This document shows, piece after piece, positions 56,798-64,000 of a stretch of 64,000 nucleotides of DNA. How positions within the stretch are numbered: the first letter of the stretch is position 1; each line of letters starts with the position of its first letter. Source of the stretch: Actinomadura atramentaria DSM 43919. Lineage in GTDB: Bacteria > Actinomycetota > Actinomycetes > Streptosporangiales > Streptosporangiaceae. The position numbers were made by a program, and so were the translations under genes. The notes beneath the pieces are model-generated. The model did no database searches. It saw nothing but the letters and a program-made list of their open reading frames with translations, and had not been told where the DNA came from. The DNA is taken from assembly GCF_000381885.1 (NCBI RefSeq), contig NZ_KB907211.1:496001-560000 (forward strand). The letters run 5' to 3'.

Positions 56798-57411
56798 CCC
56801 TGGCCGGAACCGGCCGCGGACTCGGCGGCGGCGGCCGGGCCGAGGCCGTGGACGGCCTGCGCGAGCGCCGCCGCGATGATCGCCTCCCCCCGGCCGGGCG
56901 TACGCTGCGCGAGGTCGGCGGCGGCGTCCACGATGCCCTGCACCAGCGCGGCCCGCAGCTCCGGCTCGGCCGCGCCCGCCGCCGCGAACGCCGCGACCAG
57001 CGGCCCCAGCAGTTGCGCGTGCCCGTCGCGGATGCGCTCGCGGGCGGGCTCGGCCAGCGCGTGCTCGACGAGCGCGACGGCGGCGGCGTGCCGCCCGTCC
57101 GTCATGACATCGAGCTGGACCCGGATGTACGCCTCGACCTTCCCGACGAGGTCGGGCGGCCCGGTCAGCGCGGCCTCGACCAGCGACGCCCAGCGCGGCA
57201 GCTCCTCCTCGACGATCGCGGCGACGAGGTCGTCCTTGGAGCGGAAGTACTCGTACAGGCTCGGCCGCGACAGCCCGACCCGCCGGGCCAGCGACGCCAG
57301 CGACAGCGCCTCGATGCCCTCCTCGGCCACCAGGGCGCGGGCCGCGTCCAGGAGGGTCCGCAACTGGCGGGCGCGGTGCTCGGCCACGGTGCGTTCGCTG
57401 ATTCTCGGCAC
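56782..57411 (-). CDS. TetR-family regulator
   Basis: A 209-residue regulator with the [30 protein letters not shown] in the first 65 residues and a helical ligand domain, ending in an Ala/Gly-rich tail. GTG 57411 lies 4 bp after the MFS gene's stop, so the two are co-transcribed, with the transporter first. The regulator probably controls efflux through that transporter. Its last 16 bp overlap the SDR gene tail-to-tail. Confidence 0.9.
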   Translation of the reverse strand: MPRISERTVAEHRARQLRTLLDAARALVAEEGIEALSLASLARRVGLSRPSLYEYFRSKDDLVAAIVEEELPRWASLVEAALTGPPDLVGKVEAYIRVQLDVMTDGRHAAAVALVEHALAEPARERIRDGHAQLLGPLVAAFAAAGAAEPELRAALVQGIVDAAADLAQRTPGRGEAIIAAALAQAVHGLGPAAAAESAAGSGQGQGAG

Positions 57412-57415
57412 CGGG

Positions 57416-58663
57416 TCATTCTACGTTCGCCGCCCCGGCGGCCCGACGGCGTTTGGCGGCGGCCAGCGCCCTGGCCGTCGCGAGCACCAGCGCGCACGCC
57501 CCGGCGGCGAGGGCCCCGTAGGACAGGGCGGTGACGACGAGCCCGGCGAGCACGCCCGCGACGGCCGCGCCGCCGCTCATCAGCAGGTCCGACAGGCCCT
57601 GCGCGGCGGGCCGCTCGGCGCGCGGCACGGCCTCGGTGAGCAGCGCCGACCCGGCGACCAGCCCGAACGACCAGCCGACGCCGAGCAGGACGAGCGCGAC
57701 CGTCAGCCGCCCCACCCGGTGCGGGCCGGACACGGCGGCGAGCGCCGTCGCGGCGGCCAGCAGCCCGGACCCGGCGAGCAGCACCGGGACGGCCCCGAAC
57801 CGGTCGGCGAGCCGCCCGGGCAGCGGCGACAGCGCGTACATGCCCGCGATGTGCAGGCTGATGACGACGCCGACGACCGTGAGCGTCGCGTGCCCGTGGC
57901 GCAGGTGGACGGGCGTCATCGTCATCACCGCGACCATCACCGCGTGGCTGACGACGACGGCCCCGACCGCGACCCGCGCGCGCGGCCGGGCGCGCAGCAC
58001 GGCCCAGCCGCCACCGGACCGCGGCGGCTTCGCGCGCGCCGCGTCCGGCCGCGCCAGCGGGTCGGGCCGGAGCAGCGCGAACACCCCCAGGGCGGCCAGC
58101 GCGAACGCCGCCGCCGACAGCGCGTACGGTCCCGCCCACGCGGCGAGGCCCGCCCGCCGGCCCAGGTCGTCGGCGGGCCGCGCGAGGTTCGGCCCCGCGA
58201 CCGACCCGACCGTCGTCGCCCACACCACGACCGACAGGTCGCGGGCGGTGCGGCCGGGCGGCGACAGGTCGGTGGCGGCGTACCGGGCCGCGAGGCCGCC
58301 CGCCGTCCCGCCGCCGGTGAGGAACAGCCCGAGCAGCAGCAGCGGCGCGCTCGCCAGGCCCGCCGCCGCGAGCGCGACGAGCGCTCCGGCGGCGGCGGAC
58401 CCGTAGCCGAGGACGAGCGCCGCCCGCCGGCCCCGCCGCGCGGACGCGCGCGCCAGCGGCACGGCGAGCGCGGCCGCGCCGGTCACGGCGCTGGTCTGCG
58501 CCAGGCCGCCGACGGCGTCCGAGCCCGACAGCGCGGCCGCCGCGAGCGAGCTGATCGCGACGCCGGTCGCGACGCCGACGCCGCCGAGCACCTGCGTGCC
58601 GGTGAGGACGGCCAGCACGCGGCGCCGCGCGGCCCCGGCGGGCGGCTCGTCGGGAAGGGCCAC
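57416..58663 (-). CDS. MFS transporter, drug-efflux type
   Basis: A 415-residue protein with about 12 hydrophobic segments, LVLGYGSAAAGALVALAAAGLASAPLLLLGLFLTGGGTAGG in the first half and the A-motif-like GRLADRFGAVPVLLAG in the central loop. The family exports small molecules with protons. ATG 58663 is used. The gene is coupled to a TetR regulator 4 bp downstream, a common arrangement for inducible efflux pumps. Substrate unknown. Confidence 0.88.
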   Translation of the reverse strand: MALPDEPPAGAARRRVLAVLTGTQVLGGVGVATGVAISSLAAAALSGSDAVGGLAQTSAVTGAAALAVPLARASARRGRRAALVLGYGSAAAGALVALAAAGLASAPLLLLGLFLTGGGTAGGLAARYAATDLSPPGRTARDLSVVVWATTVGSVAGPNLARPADDLGRRAGLAAWAGPYALSAAAFALAALGVFALLRPDPLARPDAARAKPPRSGGGWAVLRARPRARVAVGAVVVSHAVMVAVMTMTPVHLRHGHATLTVVGVVISLHIAGMYALSPLPGRLADRFGAVPVLLAGSGLLAAATALAAVSGPHRVGRLTVALVLLGVGWSFGLVAGSALLTEAVPRAERPAAQGLSDLLMSGGAAVAGVLAGLVVTALSYGALAAGACALVLATARALAAAKRRRAAGAANVE

Positions 58664-58714
58664 GGAAGATCCTGCCTGGTCGGGGGGAAACGGGCATACG
58701 GATCTTAGGGGTGG

Positions 58715-61264
58715 CTATCCGGCGGTGAACGCGCGGTGCAGCCGGGCGGCCTCGCGGACGAGCCGCGTCGCGCCGCCGCGTCCCGCGACCTCCGCGAGCG
58801 CGGGCACGTCGGCGCGGTGCCCGGCGGTCTCGGCGATCCGCGACGCGAGGGTGAGCAGGTCCGGCAGGCCGTGCGGCGCGCGCGTCCCGCGCGGCGGCAG
58901 CAGGCCGGGCAGCGCGGCGGCGACGGCGTCCGCGACCTGGCGGTGCGCGCCCGCGTCGGCGGCCTGGCCGAGGGCCTCGGCCGCGCGGCCGACCTTGAGC
59001 AGGCCCTGCCCGGCGAGCGCGGCGACGGCCGCGCCGAGGCCCGCCGCGTCGAGGGCGTCGCGGGCGGCGAGGACGAGCAGCGCGTCCACGGCGACCGCGC
59101 GGTCGGCGGGGGCCGCCGCGCCGAGCCCGTACGCCAGGACCGCCGCCGTGGCCGGGCCGGGCGGCCCGTCCGCCGCCGCGAGCGGGCCGAGCAGGTTCCG
59201 GTCGTCCCATCCGTGCCGCGCCCACCGGAAGACGTGCGGGAGCAGGTGCGCGGCGGCGACCTCGCGGTGGTGGGGGAAGACCGCGGGCCAGGAGCGCAGG
59301 TCGTCCGCGCCGGACTCGGTCGGCCAGTACCGGCGCTGCGGGAGCGCCGCGACGCGGACCAGGTCCTCGGGGAGGCCGTCCGCCGCCAGTTCGACGCGGC
59401 CGAGGATTCGGGGGCCGGCCCCGTCGAGGTCGCTGGACGGCGTCTCCACCCCGCAGGTGACGACGGGCGCGTCGAACCACGCGCCCGCGCCGGGCAGCAG
59501 CGACTCGGCGAGGTCGGCGGCGGCGCGCGGCAGCCGCAGCACGGCCTGGAGGACGTCCGCCCGGCCCGGCTCCGCGCCCGCCGCGCGCAGCGCCGCGAGC
59601 CGGTCGCGCAGGACGTCCGGGTCGAGCGCGCCGGACGCCTCCGTCGGCGTCGCCAGCAGCACCGGCACCCGGCCGACGAGATGCGCGACCTCGCGCAGCC
59701 GCCACGCGGCGAACCGGCGCGGGCCGGGCGCCTCGTGCCGCCGGAACTCGCCGTGCGCTTTGGCGTGCCCGGTGCGCGTACCGTCGCCGAGGACGGCCAG
59801 CACCGCCGCGAACGTCCACGACGCGCCGAAGCCGTACCGCTCAAGCTGCTCGTAGGGCGCGTACCCGGCGTCGAGGAGGGCGGCGCGCATCGCGTCCCGG
59901 TCCCGCCAGGACCACGCGACGAGGTCCGCGAGCACGCGTTCCTCCAGGTCCCAGCCCTCGTTGATCGCCGCGTGCGCGGTGTCCGCCGCCGACGCGTACG
60001 GCTCGGGCGCTCGCTTCGGGACGTACGCGGACAGTTCCGGGAACGGCACCGGCGGCAGCGCCTCGACCGGCCCGTACGCCGCCGCGACCCGCTCCCGCAG
60101 CGCCCCGGGCAGCGCGGCGGCGGCCTCCCTGACGTGCGCGCGGACGTCGTCGGACGCGTGCGCCGCGTGCCGCACCGCGCACGCCGCCGCCTTCTCCTGG
60201 ACGTCCAGCGCCTCGGAGAGGAACGCGGCCGTGACCGCGCGCAGCGTCCCGTCCGCCCGGCGGCGCGCCGTGGAGTTCAGCCAGCCCAGCGCCGACTTGA
60301 CGAGCGTCTTCTCCGGCCGGAACAGCAGCGCGTCCGCCGCCTCGCCGAACCCGGCCGCGTCCAGCCCGCCCGCCGCGTCCAGCGCGCGGACCGCCGCGAA
60401 CGCCCGCGCCGCCACCGTGCCGTGCGCGGCGGGCAGCAGCCGCAGGTAGTCGCGCAGCCGCGCCGCGACCTCCGCGTCGGACGGGTCGAGCGCGTCGTGC
60501 AGCCGCAGGAACCACCGCAGCTCGCCGGGGCGGCCGCCGCGCAGGAACCGGCCGAGGCAGCCGTCGAGCAGCGCCGCGCGTTCGATCTCGCCCGTCCTCG
60601 CCCGCGCGGTGAGGACGTCGATCCACGACTCCTGCTCGCAGTCCGCGAGCCCGACCCAGCGGCGCGTCGTGCGGCCCTCGTCCCAGGTCAGGTGCAGCCC
60701 GGCCTCGTCCACCTCGAACAGGCGGGGGAGGAGCGCGGGGAGGAACGGGTCGGTGGACGGGCGCGTCGAGGTGATCAGCCAGCCGTGGACGAACCCGTCG
60801 CCGTCCGGCGGCGCGGCACCGGCGGCGAGGGTCAGTTCGGCGGCCGTCCGCCAGCGGGCGAGCATCGTCATCTGGTCGTCGCGCCAGCGCAGCCGCCCGG
60901 CGACGCGCGCCGCGACGTCCGCCCGCCACGCGGCGGACCGGTGCTCGGTCGCCGCGACGACCAGCCGCGCGTACTCGCGCTCGGACATGCCCGCGTCGGA
61001 GAGGTCGCCCCGGCACAGCCACGTCGCGGCGGCGGACGCGCCGGGCAGGCAGCCGACCCCGGCCAGCAGCAGCGCGTCGGCGCGGGCGGCGTCGCGGTGC
61101 CACGGCAGCCACTCGCCGCGGACGGCCTTCGCCTTCTTCAGCAGGCCGGGCAGGGCGCGGGCGACCTCGCGGCGGTCGTCGTCGCCGAGCTTGGCGACGA
61201 GCGCGACGACGCGTTCGGCGTCGCCCTTGATGATCGCGGCGCGCGTCTCGTCCCAGGCGGTCAT
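58715..61264 (-). CDS. DUF6493-like helical-repeat protein
   Basis: An 849-residue soluble protein made mostly of helices, resembling the DUF6493 family that accompanies SWIM zinc-finger proteins; the family name is from pattern memory and is not certain. N-terminus AAIIKGDAERVVALVAKLGDDDRREVARALPGLLKK has an ARM/HEAT-like look. Middle part VRHAAHASDDVRAHVREAAAALPGALRERVAA continues this. The C-terminal third contains WPAVFPHHREVAAAHLLPHVFRW. ATG 61264 overlaps the SWIM gene's stop (ATGA), so both are made together. Function unknown; a scaffold for the partner is inferred. Confidence 0.75.
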   Translation of the reverse strand: MTAWDETRAAIIKGDAERVVALVAKLGDDDRREVARALPGLLKKAKAVRGEWLPWHRDAARADALLLAGVGCLPGASAAATWLCRGDLSDAGMSEREYARLVVAATEHRSAAWRADVAARVAGRLRWRDDQMTMLARWRTAAELTLAAGAAPPDGDGFVHGWLITSTRPSTDPFLPALLPRLFEVDEAGLHLTWDEGRTTRRWVGLADCEQESWIDVLTARARTGEIERAALLDGCLGRFLRGGRPGELRWFLRLHDALDPSDAEVAARLRDYLRLLPAAHGTVAARAFAAVRALDAAGGLDAAGFGEAADALLFRPEKTLVKSALGWLNSTARRRADGTLRAVTAAFLSEALDVQEKAAACAVRHAAHASDDVRAHVREAAAALPGALRERVAAAYGPVEALPPVPFPELSAYVPKRAPEPYASAADTAHAAINEGWDLEERVLADLVAWSWRDRDAMRAALLDAGYAPYEQLERYGFGASWTFAAVLAVLGDGTRTGHAKAHGEFRRHEAPGPRRFAAWRLREVAHLVGRVPVLLATPTEASGALDPDVLRDRLAALRAAGAEPGRADVLQAVLRLPRAAADLAESLLPGAGAWFDAPVVTCGVETPSSDLDGAGPRILGRVELAADGLPEDLVRVAALPQRRYWPTESGADDLRSWPAVFPHHREVAAAHLLPHVFRWARHGWDDRNLLGPLAAADGPPGPATAAVLAYGLGAAAPADRAVAVDALLVLAARDALDAAGLGAAVAALAGQGLLKVGRAAEALGQAADAGAHRQVADAVAAALPGLLPPRGTRAPHGLPDLLTLASRIAETAGHRADVPALAEVAGRGGATRLVREAARLHRAFTAG

Positions 61265-62592
61265 CGGGTCTCCTCCCGTCCGGCGAGCGCGGCGGCGAGG
61301 ATGTGGCGGCACGGCCCCCGCCCGCCCCGGTATCTCGCCCACCACTCGCATGTGCAGGACGCGCCGCCCGCCGCGACGCGGTGGTCGCGGCCCGTGCCGG
61401 GGACGGCCGCCGACCCGTCCGCGTCGAACCGGACCTCGGCGGCGAGGTCCCGCGCGGCGCGCAGGCGCGGGTTCAGCTCCGTCACCCGCGCCGCGTCGTA
61501 GGGCAGTTCGCGGTGGAAGCAGGCGGCCTCGGCGGCGTCGAACCCGACGCGGCCCGCCGCGCCGAGGCACGCCAGCGCCGCGCGGACGCGGTCGACCGGG
61601 AGGCCGGACCGGTCGGCGAGGCCGACGGGGTCGATCCGGGGCTCGAAGGACAGCAGGCCGCCGACCAGTTCGGCGTCGTCGGCGGCGCGGTCGGCGTCGG
61701 CCCCGGCGAGCGCGGCGAGCACCGCGCCCTCGCCGGAGAAGCCCCGGTGCGTCGCCGGGGACACCGACAGGACGTACCGCATCCCCGGCAACTCCAGCTC
61801 CCAGACGCTCGCGACCGGGCCGTCCGGCGCGGGCGGCCCGTAGACGCGCAGCGCCGTCGCGAACCGCAGCAGCGGCAGCATCGTGCGCAGCCGCTCCGGC
61901 CCGGCCAGATGGACCGCGCCCGGCTGCGGCTGCGCGGCCGGGCGCAGCGTCCGGCCCGCCGGGACGAACCACAGCGAACCGCCCGTCCGCAGCGACCGCA
62001 GGAACCGCACCGCGTCCGGGCCGCGCAGCTCCGCGCGCGGATCGAACCCCGCCGTGATCACCTGCACCTCGGCGAACCCGCGCAGCCACCGCTCGGGCAG
62101 CGGCACCTTCCGCTCGACGGTCGCGCCGTCGCCCGTGGTGACGACGACCTCGGCGCCGCCGACCGCCAGGTGCAGCGGGTCGTCGCCGCCGACGCGGGCC
62201 AGCGCCTCCCGCAGCGGCGCGTTGACGTCGATGTTGGTCGTGCCGAGGTCGTGGACGTCGCCGTCCAGCGCGGCGGGCAGCAGGTCGAGCCGCGCGTGGA
62301 CGCCGCCGCAGCCGGAGAACGACTCCAGCCGCAGCCGGTCCCCGTTGCAGGTGATCACCGGATCGCGGGACGCGCCGCCGGGCCGGTGGTACCGCGTCCG
62401 GGCGACCTCCGCGACGCCGAGCAGCGCCGCCGCCGCGGGCGCGGGCCGCGTCACGACGCCGCTGAAGAAGTGCGGCCGCGCGGCCGTCCCCGCCCGCGTC
62501 CGCCCGCCGGACGTCGCGAGCCCGAGCCGCCCGTCCGCCATCCCCGACGGACCCGCGTACGAATACCCCTGGACCGGGGCCGTGATCGACAT
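61261..62592 (-). CDS. SWIM zinc-finger domain protein
   Basis: A 443-residue protein whose C-terminus has the SWIM finger CTCEWWARYRGGRGPCRHILAAAL (CxC...CxH, about residues 410-435). The N-terminal 300 residues form an uncharacterised domain. SWIM proteins bind DNA or proteins. ATG 62592 starts MSITAPVQGYSYAGPSG; an ATG 30 bp further upstream is also open. The ATGA overlap ties it to the DUF6493-like gene. In many bacteria this pair sits with a MoxR ATPase and a VWA protein; neither is present here on the downstream side, where the MFS/TetR genes begin. Confidence 0.88.
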   Translation of the reverse strand: MSITAPVQGYSYAGPSGMADGRLGLATSGGRTRAGTAARPHFFSGVVTRPAPAAAALLGVAEVARTRYHRPGGASRDPVITCNGDRLRLESFSGCGGVHARLDLLPAALDGDVHDLGTTNIDVNAPLREALARVGGDDPLHLAVGGAEVVVTTGDGATVERKVPLPERWLRGFAEVQVITAGFDPRAELRGPDAVRFLRSLRTGGSLWFVPAGRTLRPAAQPQPGAVHLAGPERLRTMLPLLRFATALRVYGPPAPDGPVASVWELELPGMRYVLSVSPATHRGFSGEGAVLAALAGADADRAADDAELVGGLLSFEPRIDPVGLADRSGLPVDRVRAALACLGAAGRVGFDAAEAACFHRELPYDAARVTELNPRLRAARDLAAEVRFDADGSAAVPGTGRDHRVAAGGASCTCEWWARYRGGRGPCRHILAAALAGREETR

Positions 62593-62630
62593 GCCGGACA
62601 CCGTAGACGGCGCGCCCGACATTCATCCCG

Positions 62631-63848
62631 TCACGCGGTCATCCCGGGGAACATCAGCGACAGTTCGGCCGGATAGCGGGCGATGAACCGCAGCTCGTCG
62701 TCGGTCAGCGGCCGGCCCGTCATCGCGTTGCAGAGCTGGACGAGCGAGAACGCCAGGTCCGGGTCGGCGGGCTCGACGCCGAGCGCGTCCATGACGTGCC
62801 GGAACCCGGCCTTCCCGCCGTACTCGCCCGTCAGCACGACGCGGCCGCGCGCCGCGTGCAGGTCGTCGGGGAACGGGCCGAGCGCGGCCTCGTCGTACAG
62901 CTCGTAGTTGCCGTGGTCCTTCAGCGCGCCGTCCGCGTGGATGCCGGACTCGTGCGCGAACGCGTTGATCCCCGTCCCGACCTGGTTGTAGGGGAGCGGC
63001 TGCCCGAACGCGTAGGACGCCCAGAGCGCGAACCGCCGCGCCCACGACAGGTCCAGGTCGTCGCCGATCTCGGCGTCCAGCCCGTAGCCGTGCCGGAACG
63101 CCAGCACGCACGACAGCAGGTCGGCGTTGCCCGCGCGCTCCCCGACGCCGTTGACGCACGTGTTGATCCACGCGTCCTGCCCGGCCGCGAGCGCCCCGAG
63201 CGCGCCCGACACCGAGTTCGCGACGGCCATCCCGAGGTCGTTGTGGCAGTGGGTCTCGACCGTCATCCCGGTCGCCGCCGCGAGTTCCGCGAACCGCTCC
63301 CCGATGCGGCCGGGCGTCTCGCCGCCGATCGTGTCGCAGTAGCGGACGCGGTCCGCGCCCGCCTCCCGCGCCGCGACCGCGAACTCCGCGAGGAACCCCG
63401 CGTCGGTCCGCGACCCGTCCTCGGCGTTCACCCCCACGGTCTCCGCGCCCGCGTCCTTGGCCGCCCGCACGGCGGCCGTCATCTCCCTGATCACGGCGGC
63501 GCGGTCGAGCCGCCCCCGGAACTTGTTGGCGATCATGTAGTCGGACGTCGAGATGGACAGGTTGTAGTGCGCGAGCCCGAGCGGCGCGGCCCGCTCGACG
63601 TCCGCCGCGACGCCCCGGCACCACCCCGAGAGCCGCAGCCCGCCGAACGCCCCGGCCGCCGCCAGCGCCACCTGCGCGCGGACGTAGGGGACCTCGTGGA
63701 ACAGGAACGGGAACCCGATCTCGGACTGGGCGACGCCGAGCCTGCCCAGGTAGGCGTTCACCATCGTCTTGCCGAACTTCGACAGCCCGGTGCGGGCCGT
63801 CTGGACGCCGTCGCGGTTGGTCACGTCGAGGAAATGGATCTGTGGCAT
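62631..63848 (-). CDS. Homocitrate synthase/isopropylmalate synthase-family enzyme
   Basis: A 405-residue DRE-TIM metallolyase: FLDVTNRDGVQTAR (D-x-x-x-R-D-G metal/acetyl-CoA motif) at the N-terminus, VETHCHNDLGMAVAN (His-x-His metal ligands), NGVGERAGNADLL and HESGIHADGALKD. It condenses acetyl-CoA with a 2-oxo acid. The NRDGVQTAR variant is typical of the homocitrate-synthase-like branch. ATG 63848 gives the usual start; an upstream ATG (63884) lies in the promoter palindrome region. No lysine (aminoadipate) or nif genes are nearby, so the physiological 2-oxo acid is open. Confidence 0.9.
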   Translation of the reverse strand: MPQIHFLDVTNRDGVQTARTGLSKFGKTMVNAYLGRLGVAQSEIGFPFLFHEVPYVRAQVALAAAGAFGGLRLSGWCRGVAADVERAAPLGLAHYNLSISTSDYMIANKFRGRLDRAAVIREMTAAVRAAKDAGAETVGVNAEDGSRTDAGFLAEFAVAAREAGADRVRYCDTIGGETPGRIGERFAELAAATGMTVETHCHNDLGMAVANSVSGALGALAAGQDAWINTCVNGVGERAGNADLLSCVLAFRHGYGLDAEIGDDLDLSWARRFALWASYAFGQPLPYNQVGTGINAFAHESGIHADGALKDHGNYELYDEAALGPFPDDLHAARGRVVLTGEYGGKAGFRHVMDALGVEPADPDLAFSLVQLCNAMTGRPLTDDELRFIARYPAELSLMFPGMTA

Positions 63849-63857
63849 GGCCTCAAG

Positions 63858-63900
63858 TTGACACACTCCATCCAGTCGCATCAATATTGACGAAAATCAA
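63858..63900 (+). promoter_or_regulatory. Divergent promoter with TCAATATTGA palindrome
   Basis: TTGACA (63858-63863) with a 17-nt spacer to TCAATA forms a rightward promoter candidate. The perfect 10-bp palindrome TCAATATTGA (63881-63890) and TTGA-N6-TCAA (63887-63900) overlap it. It lies between the synthase and the rightward gene and could be a shared operator. Confidence 0.5.
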
Positions 63901-63918
63901 CATCAAGGAGGGCCGCCG

Positions 63919-64000
63919 ATGCCGGAACCCCGGTCGGAGCGGTGGATCGAGGCCGCCGAGGCCGCCGAACGGCTCGGTGTGAAACCCGCCACGCTGTACT
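63919..64000 (+). CDS. 5' end of an HTH-initiated protein, possibly citrate synthase-like
   Basis: ATG 63919 is preceded by AAGGAGGG 6 nt away. The 27 visible residues include WIEAAEAAERLGVKPATLY, an excisionase/MerR-like helix-turn-helix start. In actinobacteria such an N-terminus is found on citrate-synthase-family proteins and on MerR-type regulators; the window ends before this can be decided. Its divergence from a homocitrate-synthase-like gene makes a related Claisen-type enzyme plausible. Confidence 0.65.
   Translation, partial: MPEPRSERWIEAAEAAERLGVKPATLY

Noticed and set aside
1..64000. tRNA or rRNA genes
   Set aside because: Reading for the T-loop pattern GTTCGAATC-like sequences with a matching acceptor stem gave no convincing case.

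Overview
The window is chromosomal DNA of a very GC-rich actinobacterium. GTG starts, ATGA/GTGA stop-start overlaps and almost exclusive G/C at third codon positions are seen throughout. A WhiB protein, a Streptomyces-type conservon (CvnA-D), an XRE/DUF5753 + DUF397 + RsbW-like ATPase locus, a DtxR/IdeR-type iron box and a cysteine leader peptide all point to a sporulating or filamentous actinomycete. A Thermomonosporaceae/Streptosporangiales member is plausible, but this is inferred from gene content only. No rRNA, tRNA, IS element, prophage or CRISPR array was recognised.

Layout. 1-9.0 kb (all minus): a biosynthesis-like block. Six translationally coupled genes (two Gfo/Idh/MocA dehydrogenases, a TIM-barrel isomerase/epimerase, an M20 metallohydrolase, an Ldh-type dehydrogenase and a small protein of unknown family) are followed by a four-EF-hand protein, two DegT/DnrJ aminotransferases and a gene cut by the edge. 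Together these could build an amino-modified sugar or polyhydroxy amino acid; the product is unknown. 9.2-11.4 kb: a Baeyer-Villiger-type flavoprotein operon with a palindromic promoter. 11.6-15.4 kb: assimilatory sulfate reduction (sulfite reductase, zinc-ribbon protein, APS reductase, sirohydrochlorin chelatase) behind a short leader peptide with a Cys codon next to its stop. 15.6-19.4 kb: YihY membrane protein, phosphotriesterase-like hydrolase with a palindrome in its promoter, ankyrin protein, phosphoribosyltransferase, WhiB. 19.6-25.3 kb: sucrase/ferredoxin-like protein under an iron box, then a lipid set (GlpD, TetR, divergent AGPS-like FAD oxidase, diacylglycerol-kinase-like lipid kinase).

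25.3-26.5 kb is a 1.2 kb repeat-rich stretch without convincing genes. 26.5-33.6 kb: YccF, DUF485 plus acetate-type symporter, metallophosphoesterase, DUF4234 protein, a triplicated terminator element, and an actinobacterial family-A DNA polymerase. 33.6-36.1 kb: whiJ-like regulatory locus. 36.3-38.5 kb: secreted LamG-like protein and a MarR-like regulator. 38.5-43.3 kb: an SsuABC/TauABC-type importer with an FAD monooxygenase gene between permease and ATPase genes. 43.6-49.3 kb: conservon and an SGNH hydrolase. 49.5-56.8 kb: a 1181-residue triple-AAA protein, LytR-CpsA-Psr enzyme, two tandem mini membrane proteins, glutathione peroxidase and a short-chain dehydrogenase. 56.8-64.0 kb: TetR/MFS pair, DUF6493-like and SWIM zinc-finger pair, a homocitrate-synthase-like enzyme, and the start of a divergent HTH-initiated gene.

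The most interesting leads are the orphan coupled biosynthetic operon, the iron-box sucrase/ferredoxin gene, the cysteine leader peptide, interspersed 28-35 nt GC-rich repeats shared by distant sites, the triplicated terminator, and a triple-AAA protein whose middle module has lost its Walker B acids.
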